The notes under the pieces: model-generated | What the model saw: only the letters and a program-made list of their open reading frames with translations | Told to the model about the DNA's origin: nothing | The model's database searches: none | From: Salvelinus alpinus | Lineage: Eukaryota; Chordata; Actinopteri; Salmoniformes; Salmonidae | Direction of reading: 5' to 3' | DNA length: 64,000 bases | NCBI RefSeq assembly: GCF_045679555.1 | Contig: NC_092091.1 | Coordinates: 74,525,580-74,589,579, forward strand | In this document: positions 32,736 through 45,168 of the stretch, piece by piece | How the letters are laid out: the number at the start of each line of letters is the position of its first letter | Numbering within the stretch: the first letter of the stretch is position 1 | Position numbers and translations under genes: made by a program

Positions 32736-35700
32736 TTGGCGGACGGAAGACAGGGTGGTGCGGCAGGTGCCGCTTCTCATTCGAATGCTGTAATTTTATC
32801 TAAACCATCAGGTGTACGCCGACCCCAGCTAAGTAACTCATGCAAAGAGTTAAAGCGCAATTATGTGTTTTATCTCCAGTACTCTGCCATGATTGTCAGT
32901 TATGTAACTGCTCTACTGATAATCTCAGTGCGTCCTTGCTGGGATGACACAATCAGTCTACTACCGGAGAATATCAACACCAAACACATTGGTTCACCGT
33001 TCCACGGGAGCGGACAGTACACAGCATACCATAATGTTCTGAATAATGGCCAAGTCTACCTCGCTCCTTATTCTACTGAACCGCTTAGGCGTAACAAACA
33101 CAAGTCCAACATTTATCGGAAACTGTTAAACTACCTGTTCACTACCCTCCTGCTCTCCGGGGATGTGCAACTCAATCCTGGGCCCAACATCACTGAGCCA
33201 GCGATACGCACCGGAGTGGAAAGCGGTGGATGGCCTCATCCACTGATCGTCGCTGCTGTGGAAGTGGGTGAGTGCTATGGTCCTATGGTTTCTCTCGACT
33301 CACCCGGCTCCAGGATAGATTTTGACTCTTCAAACATACCAAAGTCGCTATATGCGATCCCTGACTCTGCTTCTGGTACGCAAGCTGTTTTAATTAGTTC
33401 CCCGCATCCAGTGCAGGCGGGAGGCATTGTTAATTGCGCTACCGAACTGCCCCTAATCAAAACGAAACAAAACGGCCTAAACCCAGCAGTCAGAAAACAC
33501 AGAAAATGTAACTTTTTTCAATGTGTCAATCACTCTCGAGTCATCTGGGACCCACGAGCTAAGCCCAAGGGACTACTAGGGGGGCACTTGAACATTCGTA
33601 GTGTCATTCCAAAAATTGATCAAATTCAACATCTACTCACAGACTCCAACCTTGACTTTCTCTGCCTCTCAGAGACATGGCTCCATAAAAACTCTCCATC
33701 TGCTGCTTTGATTGTGCCTGGCTACAATGTTTTCAGGAGAGACAGGACTGAAGGAAGAGGAGGGGGTGTGATGATTTACATTAAAGAACATATCCGATGT
33801 AAACAAATTGAGTGGTCATGTGATAATGAACTAGAATGTATTGGCCTGAACATTACACTGTCTCCCCAAATGTCTTTTACCCTCATTGGAATGTATAGGC
33901 CACCTTCCACCAAAAGTGTGTTTTTTGATCAGTTTAATAACATGCTTAGGGAATGTGATTTTGGGAAAGAGGTCATCTTAATGGGAGATTTTAACATTAA
34001 TTATGAAGACAAGTGTTGTAGGAAAACCCTCCAACGGATCACTAATACCTTTGACCTTACACAGCTAGTTAAAGGGCCAACCAGGGTGACTTGTTGCTCT
34101 AAAACACAGATTGATTTGGTGTTCAGTAATAAACCAGAGAGAGTGACTAAATCATTCAATATGGTTACTGGGCTATCTGATCATAATCTGACACTTATAG
34201 CCAGAAAGCTGTCTAAGAGCAGGTTTAACCTCTCTACTGTTAGAAAGCCGGATCAACTAAGAATACCTAAGAGTGAATTAAGCTATTTTGAAAAGGCAAT
34301 TAAGGGAATTAACTGGAATGATCTCTTGTCCTATGCAGACGTGGAAGCTGATAGTCAAGTTTTTCTATCCACAATCAGACTACATTAAATGGTTTCCTAA
34401 AGAAAATCAAATCCAAACCTGGCCAAAAGAGCACTCTTCCTTGGTTAAATGGAGAAATCTGGAAATTGATGAAAGAACAAGATTATTATCTAAAAATAGC
34501 CCTAAGATCCAAATTAGAGCATGACAGACGTAGGTTTACCATGTTGAGAAATAAGGTGATGAAAGAAATCAGACAGGCCAAGGCAAACTTTTTTATTAAC
34601 ATAATTGGTGAAGCAAAGGGAAATTCTAAACTGATCTGGGAGAATCTAAAAAAGTTAACAGGGAAAGACCATAGTAACACTGCAAAAAGACTAGAAATCA
34701 TGGTGAATAACAATCTAACACAGGATGCAGTCGAAATAGCAATAGCCTTCAATTCCTACTTTATTGACTCTGTCAGGGTACTGACACAGAACCCCTCCAC
34801 TGGTTTCTTGGGCTCAGTGCTAGTGAATGACGCTCAACCTGTCTTCATCATAAGGGAGGTTTCTGAGTCAAAGGTGGACAAGGTGATTAGCTCACTAAAG
34901 AACTCTAAAGCCAAAGATGTGTTTGGGATGGACTCTACCTTTCTTAAAAACTACAAAGAGTCACTCATTGGCCCCATTACTAAGATCACCAACACATCTA
35001 TTGGTCTCGGGGTGTTTCCAAGGGTATGGAAGTCGGCCATAATAACGGCCATCTTTAAATCAGGCGACCCTGCTGACGTGAGTAACTACAGGCCCATTAG
35101 TATACTACCTGTGGTGTCAAAGGTTGTTGAAAAGTGTGTAGCAGAACAACTGATTGCCCACCTCAACAACAGCCCCTTCACATTACACTCCATGCAGTTT
35201 GGCTTCAGAGCGAAACACTCCACAGAAACGGCCAACTGCTTTCTTCTGGAAAATGTGAAGTCCAAGATGGACAAAGGGGGCGTTGTTGGGGCTGTGTTTC
35301 TGGACCTAAGGAAGGCTTTTGATACTGTTAACCATGAGATTCTCATCCCAAAATTGTCCAAGTTCAACTTTTCCCCCGATGCCTTGAGATGGATGAAATC
35401 ATACCTTGAAGGCAGAACTCAGTGTGTCAGAGTGAGCAATGAGCTGTCGCCCACTCTTAGCTATGATGTGGGCGTGCCCCAAGGGTCAATACTGGGGCCC
35501 CTCCTGTTCAGCCTGTACATTAATGATCTGCCTTCTGTCTGTACTGGGTCTGAAGTTCAAATGTATGTAGATGATACAGTGATATATGTGCATGCAAAGA
35601 GCAAACAACAAGCTGCACATGAACTCACTACTGTAATGGTCCAGGTTACAAAGTGGCTCAGTGACTCGTGTTTGCATCTCAATGTGAAAAAAACTGTTTG

Positions 35701-36415
35701 CACGTTCTTCACAAAGAGGGCAACAGATGCTACTGAGCCAGATGTCTATGTGTCAGGGGAGAAGCTCCAGGTGGTATCTGATTTTAAGTACCTTGGCATC
35801 ATACTTGATTCCAACCTCTCTTTTAAAAAGCATGTGAAAAAGGTAATTCAAATAACCAAATTCAACCTAGCTAATTTCCGATTTATACGAAATTGTTTGA
35901 CTACAGAGGTAGCAAAACTGTACTTCAAATCTATGATACTCCCCCACTTAACATACTGCTTGACTAGTTGGGCCCAAGCTTGCTGTACAACAGTAAGACC
36001 TATTCAGTCTGTCTACAAACAGGCTCTCAGAGTGCTTGATAGGAAGCCCAATAGCCATCATCACTGTCACATCCTCAGAAAGCATGAGCTCCTGAGTTGG
36101 GAAAATCTTGTGCAATACACCGATGCATGTCTTGTATTCAAGATCCTAAATGGCCTGGTTCCCCCTCCACTCAGTATTTTTGTTAAACAGAAAACCCAAA
36201 CATATGGCAGCAGATCCACAAGGTCTGCCATGAGAGGTGACTGTATAGTTCCCCTAAGGAAAAGCACCTTTAGTAAATCCGCTTTCTCTGTGAGAGCTTC
36301 CCATGTCTGGAATACACTGCCATCAGACACGCATAACTGCACCACATATCACACTTTCACAAAATGCTTGAAGACATGGCTAAAGGTCAATCAGATTTGT
36401 GAACATGGTCCCTAG
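32736..36415 (+). pseudogene. L2/CR1-like LINE ORF2, one frameshift from intact
   Basis: The first block (to 34388) carries a hydrophobic N-terminal region, the 2A-like motif at 33159-33185 and an AP-endonuclease domain: GGHLNIRSV, CLSETW, GMYRPPST, GDFNIN and GLSDHN. The second block carries the reverse transcriptase: NYRPISILPV, FGFRAKHSTE, FLDLRKAFDTVNH, GVPQGSILGPLLF and the catalytic YVDD, then a Cys-poor C-terminal domain ending CLKTWLKVN. The blocks are in different frames; coding resemblance shifts by one base near 34377, consistent with a single-base loss. The first in-frame ATG is at 32889, and upstream the frame opens without an ATG. There is no other stop. It belongs to the Jockey-group LINEs; L2 versus CR1 is not resolved. 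Confidence 0.88.
33159..33185 (+). other. 2A-like motif GDVQLNPGP
   Basis: Codons read GDVQLNPGP preceded by a leucine-rich YLFTTLLLS. The 2A consensus is D-V/I-E-x-N-P-G-P, so Gln replaces Glu. Such motifs are known at the N terminus of several APE-type LINEs. In this position it would separate the short N-terminal part from the endonuclease-RT, or act as a signal sequence. Activity is inferred, not shown. Confidence 0.75.
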
Positions 36416-36720
36416 CTGTGTGTTGCCGCTTTCCATGTCTGTTGTCTGTAACTTGTGAGGTGTGGAAACACTTTGTTGCTTTTATGAATTTTGTCTTGCT
36501 GCTTTTTGTTCTATGTTGCTCTGTCTGTATGCTACGTCTTGCTTGTCCTATGTTGCTATGTCTTGCTTGTTCTATGTTGCTATTGTCTATATTGTAATTG
36601 TTTTTAATGACCTGCCCAGGGACTGGGGTTGAAAATTAGCCGGCTGGCTAAAACCGGCACTTTTACTGAAACGTTGATTAATGTGCACTGTCCCTGTAAA
36701 AAATTAACTCAAACTCAAAC
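36416..36720 (+). mobile_element. 3' UTR and tail of the L2/CR1-like LINE
   Basis: Repeated CTATGTTGCT..GTCTTGCTTG segments, then GGCTAAAACCGGCAC and a short terminal repeat AACTCAAACTCAAAC in place of poly(A), typical of L2/CR1 ends. Confidence 0.75.
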
Positions 36721-36721
36721 A

Positions 36722-37395
36722 TGATTTTTTTAGATAATGTTTATATAGTGAGGGTTTGTAATGCAAGTCAAGTCCTTGGATGAATGTCAACAAGATGCAT
36801 GACCGACATTGTTAAAAGAACCACACATACCTAAACAAACATTGGGTGTATGACTTTTGGCTCTTTGCCACCTGGAACACAACAACGGTTACAGTACCAC
36901 ACCCTCCTCATAACCACCATGAAACTAAGACTTTAACTTAATCTAAACATGTATCTTTCATTTGCAATCTGTAAAAACTATGGGAATAGAAATGTTCAGA
37001 ACTTGTGTGAAAAATCACAGCACAGTTGAAAAATATACGCAAATAGAAATCAAAGCTGGATGATGTTCAGAGACAGATGGGAGGGGTTGAGAGGAGCTGA
37101 AGGGTGGGACTAAAAATAACAAGATAGTCAAATATACTGTGTCAGTAAAGTGTATATAGTATGTATAAGCTGGAAGCCTAAGTGTTGTTGTCCATTAGTT
37201 TACTCCAGTTTGGGGAGGTGTGGAAGGGTCAGGGGAAAATAACAAAGGAAAAATATAAAATACATGGGGCATTTGTAATCTAGCAGACAATTACATTGAT
37301 GGAAGACACAATCTACCTGCAATATTAGAGCTCATCTATAGTTAGAGAGAACATTCCTTTAAACGCGTGCTGCTACAAGCAAGAAACAAGTTGTG
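36722..37395 (+). repeat. Palindrome, left arm (fold-back module)
   Basis: Runs GATAATGTTTATATAGTGAG.., CCACCTGGAACACAAC.., CAAAGCTGGATGATGTTCAG.., GTAAAGTGTATATAGTATGT.. to CAAGTTGTGGACGAACCAG. Its inverted complement is at 38133-38885, and direct copies are at 48885-49590 and 51045-51540. Confidence 0.92.
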
Positions 37396-37454
37396 GACGA
37401 ACCAGAAACATTTTACGAAGTGTATCACCTTCCTCACTTTCCTGTCCTTGTTAT

Positions 37455-37815
37455 TATCTCTCCTATCACCCCTCTAGTCCCTCCTATCACCCCTCTTGTC
37501 CCTCCTATCACCCCTCTAGTCCCTCCTATCACCCCCCCTGCCCCTTCTATCACCCCTCCTGTTCCACATATCACCATTCCTGTCCCTTCTATCACCCCTC
37601 CTGTTCCACCCATCTTCCCTCCTGTCCCTCCTATCACCCTTCTTGTCCCTCCTATCACCCTTCCTGTCCCTCCTATCTTCCCTCCTGTCCCTACAATCTC
37701 CCCTCCTGTCCCTCCTATCACCCATCCTGTCCCTCCCATCACGCCTCTTGTCCCTCCTATCACTCCTCCTGCCCCCCGTTCATGTCTCTCTTATCATCCC
37801 ACCTGTCCCTGCCAT
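37455..37815 (+). repeat. 21-bp minisatellite array
   Basis: About 17 units of CTCCTGTCCCTCCTATCACC type. Confidence 0.92.
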
Positions 37816-38132
37816 GCTTACACCTTCCTGATTTGGTTGATCCATGTCAGTAATTGTTTATTAAGTCAGACATTGTAGTTTTTAATTTGTAATAGACAGT
37901 CTACCACTCCACTATTTTAAGGGCATATTTCTCAGATTGAGAACATTGGATATTCGCCCGTAGTCTGCCTCCTGTCACACCTATCACCATGGGAACACCT
38001 TACTGAAAACAATGGAACTATGCTTTGCTTATTAAACCAGTTCTGCCTGTTCATGTCCTAAAAGATTGGAATGTTCCAATGTGCCAAACAGATGAACAAG
38101 TCACACATGCATCATCCAGGGTTGACATGACC

Positions 38133-38885
38133 ACATTTCTGGTTCGTCCATAACTTGTTTCCTGCTTGTAACAGGGTGCGTTTTCTTTTCTTGTTTCTGG
38201 TAGATGAGCTCTAATATTGCAGGTAGATTGTGGCTTCCATCAATGTAATTGTCTGCTAGATTACAAATCCCCCATGTATTTTATGTAAATATGTATAATA
38301 TATGTATTACATTTTTCCTTTGTTATTTTCCGCTGACCCTTCCACACCTCCCCAAACTGGAGTAAACTAATGGACAACAACACTTAGTCTTCCAGCTTAC
38401 ACATACTATATACACTTTACTGACACAGTATATTTGACAATCTTGTTATTTTTAGTCCCACCCTTCAGCTCCTCTCAACCCCTCCCATCTGTCTCTGAAC
38501 ATCATCCAGCTTTGATTTCTATTTGCCATATATTTATCAACTGTGCTGTGATGTTTCACAAAAGTTCTGAACATTTCTATTCCCATAGTTTTTACAGATT
38601 GCAAATGAAAGATACATGTTTAGATTAAGTTAAAGCCTTAGTTTCCTGGTGGTTATGAGGAGGGTGTGGTACTGAAACCATTGTTGTGTTCCAGGTGGCA
38701 AAGAGCCAAAAGTCATACACCCAATGTTTGTTTAGGTATGTGTGGTTCTTTTAACAATGTCGGTCATGCATCTTGTTGACATTCATCCAAGGATATCTCG
38801 ACTTGCATTACAAACCCTCACTATATAAACATTATCTAAAAAAGATCATGTGACTTATAGTTAGAGAGAACATTCCTTTAAACGC
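38133..38885 (-). repeat. Palindrome, right arm (fold-back module)
   Basis: Inverted complement of 36722-37395, with about 70 extra bases near 38285-38310 (TATGTAAATATGTATAATAT). Separated from its partner by the array at 37455-37815 and about 300 bp. Confidence 0.92.
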
Positions 38886-38927
38886 GTCCTGCTACAAGCA
38901 GGAAACACTTTCCCCTCTTTGTTATTA

Positions 38928-39238
38928 TCTCTCCTATCCCTCCTCCTGTCCCTCCTATCACCCTTCCTGTCCCTTCTATCACCCTGCCTGTCCCTCCTAT
39001 CACCCTTCCTGTCCCTACTATCACCCCTCCTGTCTCTCTTATCACCCCTCCTGTCCCTCCTATCACCCTTCCTTTCCCTTCTATCACCCCTACTATCACC
39101 CCTCCTGTCTCTCTTATCACCCCACCTGTCCCTCCTATCACCCTTCCTGTCCCTCCTATCACCATTCCTGTCCTTCCTATCACCCCTCCTGTCCCTCCTA
39201 TCACCCCTGTTGTCTCTCCCATCACCCTTCTTGTCCAT
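38928..39238 (+). repeat. 21-bp minisatellite array
   Basis: About 15 units. The mirrored array is at 48575-48825. Confidence 0.92.
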
Positions 39239-39340
39239 TTGACATACATTTTTCAACTGTGCTGTGATGTTTCACAAAAGTTCCGAACCAATAGTCATTC
39301 ACTCAATGTTTGTTTAGGTATGTGTGGGTCTTTTAAGTCA

Positions 39341-39737
39341 TGACTTCCCCCGAAGTCGGTCCCTCTCCTTGTTTGAGCGGCGTTCGGCGGTCGACGTCAC
39401 CGGCCTTCTAGCCATCGCCGATCCACTTTTTATTTTCCATTTGTTTGTCTTTGTTTTCAACACACCTGGTTTCAATACCCCAATTACATGTTCCTTATTT
39501 AACCCTCTGTTTATCCCCATGTTTGTGTGCGTGTTTGTATATATGTTCAGGTCGTTACTTGTTGGCTGGTTTTGTTTGCCGGGTTCGTTATTACGCCCGT
39601 TATTTACGAGTGACCGGTAATTTCACGCACCTTTAGTATTTGTTTTATACTGGTGCTGTTCGTGGAATAAATACCTTGTGCACTCATCTCTGCTCTCCTG
39701 CGCTCGTTTCCATGCACCAGTGACCCACAACCTGACA
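39341..39737 (+). mobile_element. Solo LTR (about 400 bp)
   Basis: Begins TGACTTCCCCCGAAGTCGGT, contains GGCGTTCGGCGGTCGACGTC and an AATAAATACC poly(A) signal near 39668, and ends near CAACCTGACA. It interrupts the module flank between TCTTTTAA and ACGTCGGTTATACATC, which are joined in other copies. A truncated inverted copy lies at 48405-48483. No internal genes. Confidence 0.7.
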
Positions 39738-39957
39738 CAACGTCGGTTATACATCTTTTTGACATTCATCCAAGGACATCTCGACTTCCATTACACACCC
39801 TCTCAATAGAAACATTATCTAAAAAATATAATGTGACTTATAGTTAGAGAGAACATTCCTTTAAACGCATGCTGCTACTAGCAGGAAACAAGTTGTGGAC
39901 GAACCAGAAACATTTTACGAAGTGTATCACCTTCCTCACTTTCCCCTCCTTGTTATT

Positions 39958-40120
39958 ATCTCTCCTATCACCCCTCTTGTCCCTCCTATCACCATTCCTG
40001 TCCCTCCTATCATCCCTCCTGCCCCTCCTATCTTCCCTCCTGTCCCTCCTATCACCCTTCTTGTCCCTCCTATCACCCTTCCTGTCCCTCCTATCACTCC
40101 TCATATCACCCCTCCTGTCT
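39958..40120 (+). repeat. 21-bp minisatellite array
   Basis: About 8 units, preceded by a module flank at 39738-39957 (CATCCAAGGACATCTCGACT.. to TCACTTTCCCCTCC). Confidence 0.9.
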
Positions 40121-40333
40121 CTCCTCCGCCTTATCTCAGCTCACTGGTCACCATAGCAACAACCACTTGCAGCACGCACTCCAGCAGGTATATTTCATTG
40201 GTCATCCCCAAAGCAAACACCTCCTTCGGCCCCCTTCCAGTTCTCTGCTGCCAATGACTGGAAGGAATTGCAAAAATCACTTAAGTTGGAGACTTATATC
40301 TCCCTCACTAACTTTAAGTGTCAGCTGTCAGAG

Positions 40334-41032
<699 letters not shown>

Positions 41033-41202
41033 TGACTTTTTGTCTTTCTTTATTGAAACATTCTCATTTCATTTAAAACTCACCCCCCCCTAAAATAAAA
41101 AAACAAAAATATATCCTGTACTGCATACATGTACCATACTCACCTTTCCATCTACCACATGATACAAACCACCATCACCATACACAAAAACAATACCCTC
41201 TC

Positions 41203-44200
41203 CTACAACCGTATATCCAAAACATCTTCCCCAGCAATACAGACAGCCCCCCCAACACACCATATCTCCTCAAACATCTCCACACATTTGATCAGTTTAT
41301 AGAACTCAAACTCAACCCTAAGGCGCGCAGAGACCATCCCATTAAACAGTAGTAAAGGGTCTGTTATCCCCCCAACTTTGACCCTGTTTCTCCTTGTTAG
41401 CCAAATAGCTAATTTTGCCTGAGCAAACAGAAAATTCAACAAAACACATTTTTCTTTCTCCTTACTCGAATACCTGTATCCCATTATAAACATCCCAACA
41501 GCAAAAACCACCCCCAACCTGTCACACAGACATTCCAGCAGAGACATTAAAGGCATTAACCTGGTGCACACAGAAAACACATGAATCACAGTTTCTTTCA
41601 TTTGACAGAAAGGACACCCCTGCCCAATTCCCGGATCAACCCGTGCCAACCAGCTGTTAGTGGCCAGGGCTCCATGAAGAACCCTCCACTGGAGGTCCCC
41701 TGACCTCTTTGGTACTGGGGGTTTGTAGAGCGCCCTCCATCTAAAACCCACCATACTCTCCGCCCCACATACCCCCTGCCACTGATGTGCCTTCACTCCT
41801 GTTAGGCTTCTAATGTTCCTAACCTTAACGCAGAGGTTGTAGATGGCTTTACCTCCCACCCCCTCAAACTCCCCCAGGCTCGGAGTGTTAAAATCTAACA
41901 AGTCCTCCAGACCCCCTTGCCAGTCTCCAGTCTCTGCCGTCACCTGCAGTGGCGGAAACATTGGTGGCCCCTCTCCCTTTGGCCTCTCAAACACCCCCCT
42001 TACCGGCTCAGACAGTGCCTCCTGGACCTCCTCCAGGAATCTCTCCAGCAGCCTAAGAGACGTTATTCCTGTTTGTTGCGCCAAGACCTCCGGGGTTTTC
42101 CACCCCTCCTCTCCCAGCAGTCTCAGGTCACCTAGCCTTTGTAAACCCCCTGCCATCAGTTGCCTCTGCAGGGTGGCCGACTGAACCGATCTCAAAGGGA
42201 TGGCTGGGTTGTGGAAAATAGGCTCCTCCCACACCCACTGCCCAGGCTCCACACCCCCTTCTCGTGTGGGCCTTAGCAGCTGCCAGGCCCTCAGCACCGC
42301 AGAGTAAAACTCTGAGAGACCTGCTGTACTCAGCCTCTCCAGCTTCATGAGGAACAGCTGCCGGTCCAACCCTAATCCGCCAGCTCTCCTCAGCAGCGCG
42401 CATGCTGGTTCCCTCCAGCCAACATCAGTATGGTACAGCAGTCTCTGCACCGCCTTTAGCCGGAAAGCAGCCATCCTGCTCTCCAGTTCCACCAGGCCCT
42501 GTCCTCCTTCGTGGACGGTCATGTACAACACTGCTGCCTTCAGCCAGTGATGGCCCGACCAAAAGAAGTCCACCAGCTTGCGTTGCAGGTCTGCAAGCAG
42601 ACCGGCGGGGGGGTTGAGGACAGCCAGTTTATGCCACAAGGAAGATGCCACCAGGTTGTTGATTATCAGCACCCTCCCTCTATATGACACTTGGGACAGG
42701 AGCCACCTCCACCTGGCCAGTCTTGACACCACTGCCTGTGACAGCCCCTCCCAGTTCTTGCTGACCCACCTCTCCGAGCCCAGGTACACCCCCAACACTT
42801 TAAGCCCTTCACAACCCCACTGCAAACCCCCTGGAAGCAGAGGAGGAGCCCTATCCCCCCATGCCCCACATAACAGAGCTTTGCTCTTTCCCCAGTTTAC
42901 CTTAGCTGATGAAGCTCCCTCGTACACCTTCAGACTGGTCTCTAGTTCCTGCATATCTTGCCCATCCCTGACCATCACAGAAACATCATCTGCATATGCT
43001 GAGACTGCTATTCCTGTCACCACACCCATGCCTGTCCAGCACACTCCCCGCAGTCTCCTGCGTAGCAGTCCTAAAAAAGGCTCAATGGCTAGTGTGTACA
43101 GCTGCCCAGATAGAGGGCATCCTTGTCTAATGCCCCGTCTCACCCAGACAGGCCTACTGAGCGCCCCTCCCACCTTAACCATACATGACGCCCCAGCATA
43201 CAACAGCTTCACACAGTTCACAAAGCTCTTCCCAAACCCAAACACAGACATCACATTAAACAGATACTCATGATCCACTCTATCAAAAGCCTTCTCTTGA
43301 TCTAAAGAGACCAGTCCAAAGTTCACATTAGAACCTCTCGACAAGTCCAACATGTCCCTAATCAAGAACAAGTTGTCCGTGATTGAGCGTCCCGGTACAC
43401 AATATGTCTGGTCCTTGTGTATTATAGAGTCCAGATGGGACTTCAGTCTGTTAGAGAGGACCTTGGCAAATATCTTATAGTCCGCACAGAGTAATGCCAC
43501 AGGCCTCCAGTTCTTAAGTTCACACAAGTCCCCTTTTTTGGGCAGGAGAGTCAGTGCCGCCCGACGGCAGCTCATCGGCAACTCTCCTACCTCGACGCAT
43601 TCACGCAACACGCAAAAGAAATCCTGTCCAATAGTTCCCCAGAATTTTTTGTAAAACTCCACTGGAAGTCCATCGACCCCGGGTGCACGACCGGGGGACA
43701 TCTGGGTTACGGCCTCTGCCAGTTCATGTGACAACAGAGGAATGTCCATTTCATCCCTCTGTGCCCGAGAGAGCTTAGGGAGTCCTGCGAACAAGACCTG
43801 AGCACACATAGGATCACACATTTCTGCCCTATACAATTCAGTATAAAACTCCACAGTCCGCTCCCGCATCTCCCCCACCACAGAGGTCACCCGCCCATCA
43901 GACAGCCGTAGACAATGCATACCCTTGGCTTCACTGCTCTGTCTTTCCAAACCAAAGAAGAAGGAGCTGGGAGCATCCATCTCCTTGAGCATGGAGAACC
44001 TAGCTCTTACAAGTGCTCCCTTTGCTTTAACCTGGAAAAAACTACCCAGGTCCCTACGTAATTCGGCTAAGTTAGCCTGGAGGCCTACATTGCCTTGCCC
44101 CACCATCTCTACCTCCATCTCACTAATACACCGCTCTAGTTCCCCCAATACTCTCCTAGCCTCTGAGGATGAGAGAGCTGTGTACTGTTGACAGAAAAGC

Positions 44201-45168
44201 CGAATTTGCACTTTCCCCACATCCCACCATTGACTCAGAGACTCATACTCCTCTCTTCGCTGCCCCCATCTTTCCCAAAAAGTCTGGAAACCTGAGCAAA
44301 AAGTGGCATCTTGTAAGAGCTTTACATTGAACTTCCAATAAGATGCCTGCCGGGGCCCTGGTGAAATAGACAGCCGAGCCATGGTTATGTGGTGATCCGA
44401 AAACCCCACTGGGAGAATGGTAGCACCCAGCAGCCTATTGCTCTGATTCCTGGACATGTAAAAACGATCAAGTCGAGCTGCACTCACCCTAGCCCCAAAA
44501 ACCTTCACCCACGTATACTGTCTTGTGTTTGGATGTTTAGTTCTCCAAACATCCACTAGGTCAAACTGATTAAAGATGTCCCTTAACACTCCCACTGACA
44601 CTGAATGAGGCTCTTCCCCATTTCTGTCTTTTGTAAAATCCATTGTACAGTTCCAGTCATCTCCGATCACCAGCGTCTCCTCAGGCGCTACTTGTGAGAG
44701 TTCCTGTCTAAGACTCCCAAATAGAACCCCTCTTTCTCTCCCTGTGTTAGGCGCATACACATTTATAAAGACAAAACCCATGTTGTTAATCTCTGCTTTA
44801 ACAACAAGCAACCTGCCCCTACACACCTCCTTTGAGGAGCAAATTTTTACAGCCAGACCCGGTGCAAAAAGGACTGCCACCCCTGCACTAAGATTTGTCC
44901 CATGGCTCAACACACTTGCCCCTTTCCACCAGAGCCCCCAATCAACTTCATTCACCACATCACTATGCGTCTCCTGCAGAAACAACACCTGTACTTTCTT
45001 TTGTTTTACATATTCACCCAACACACTCCTCTTTCCCGCATCTCTGGCACCATTTATATTAAGCGAGCCTACCCAAAGAGTCTCCATAAGAAGTGGGAGA
45101 AAAGCCAGCAGAGAAATAGACCAATAGGAAAGCTCAAAAAGCCCCAGTGTCAGTAAGAAATTAAACAT
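41203..45168 (-). CDS. Tx1-like LINE ORF2: AP endonuclease / reverse transcriptase
   Basis: 1321 residues and uninterrupted. The ATG at 45168 directly follows the ORF1 stop; an in-frame Met at residue 28 (45087) just before the endonuclease is an alternative. Endonuclease motifs: LNINGARD (about 34-41), QETHS, VYAPNTGR, GDDWNC (GDFN position), ARLDRFYM and GFSDHH. RT motifs: NWRPVALLCADYKI, FDRVDHEYLF, RRGIRQGCPLSGQLY and the catalytic AYADDV. Near the C terminus a CCHC-type motif, CPFCQMKETVIHVFSVC, is present. Function: nicks target DNA and primes reverse transcription of the element RNA. Length and motif order are as in Tx1/L1-group ORF2. It looks recently active because no stop or frameshift is present. 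Confidence 0.93.
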   Translation of the reverse strand: MFNFLLTLGLFELSYWSISLLAFLPLLMETLWVGSLNINGARDAGKRSVLGEYVKQKKVQVLFLQETHSDVVNEVDWGLWWKGASVLSHGTNLSAGVAVLFAPGLAVKICSSKEVCRGRLLVVKAEINNMGFVFINVYAPNTGRERGVLFGSLRQELSQVAPEETLVIGDDWNCTMDFTKDRNGEEPHSVSVGVLRDIFNQFDLVDVWRTKHPNTRQYTWVKVFGARVSAARLDRFYMSRNQSNRLLGATILPVGFSDHHITMARLSISPGPRQASYWKFNVKLLQDATFCSGFQTFWERWGQRREEYESLSQWWDVGKVQIRLFCQQYTALSSSEARRVLGELERCISEMEVEMVGQGNVGLQANLAELRRDLGSFFQVKAKGALVRARFSMLKEMDAPSSFFFGLERQSSEAKGMHCLRLSDGRVTSVVGEMRERTVEFYTELYRAEMCDPMCAQVLFAGLPKLSRAQRDEMDIPLLSHELAEAVTQMSPGRAPGVDGLPVEFYKKFWGTIGQDFFCVLRECVEVGELPMSCRRAALTLLPKKGDLCELKNWRPVALLCADYKIFAKVLSNRLKSHLDSIIHKDQTYCVPGRSITDNLFLIRDMLDLSRGSNVNFGLVSLDQEKAFDRVDHEYLFNVMSVFGFGKSFVNCVKLLYAGASCMVKVGGALSRPVWVRRGIRQGCPLSGQLYTLAIEPFLGLLRRRLRGVCWTGMGVVTGIAVSAYADDVSVMVRDGQDMQELETSLKVYEGASSAKVNWGKSKALLCGAWGDRAPPLLPGGLQWGCEGLKVLGVYLGSERWVSKNWEGLSQAVVSRLARWRWLLSQVSYRGRVLIINNLVASSLWHKLAVLNPPAGLLADLQRKLVDFFWSGHHWLKAAVLYMTVHEGGQGLVELESRMAAFRLKAVQRLLYHTDVGWREPACALLRRAGGLGLDRQLFLMKLERLSTAGLSEFYSAVLRAWQLLRPTREGGVEPGQWVWEEPIFHNPAIPLRSVQSATLQRQLMAGGLQRLGDLRLLGEEGWKTPEVLAQQTGITSLRLLERFLEEVQEALSEPVRGVFERPKGEGPPMFPPLQVTAETGDWQGGLEDLLDFNTPSLGEFEGVGGKAIYNLCVKVRNIRSLTGVKAHQWQGVCGAESMVGFRWRALYKPPVPKRSGDLQWRVLHGALATNSWLARVDPGIGQGCPFCQMKETVIHVFSVCTRLMPLMSLLECLCDRLGVVFAVGMFIMGYRYSSKEKEKCVLLNFLFAQAKLAIWLTRRNRVKVGGITDPLLLFNGMVSARLRVEFEFYKLIKCVEMFEEIWCVGGAVCIAGEDVLDIRL

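Larger units (their letters stand above)
37340..39411 (+). repeat. ~2-kb inverted repeat, left arm (pairs with 48405-50345)
   Basis: Contains in order: module flank, 21-bp array, a unique-looking block (GTTTATTAAGTCAGACATTG.. to GGGTTGACATGACCACATTT), reversed flank, a second array and the first 70 bp of an LTR. The order and sequence are mirrored at 48405-50345, with length changes mainly in the arrays. Confidence 0.9.
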
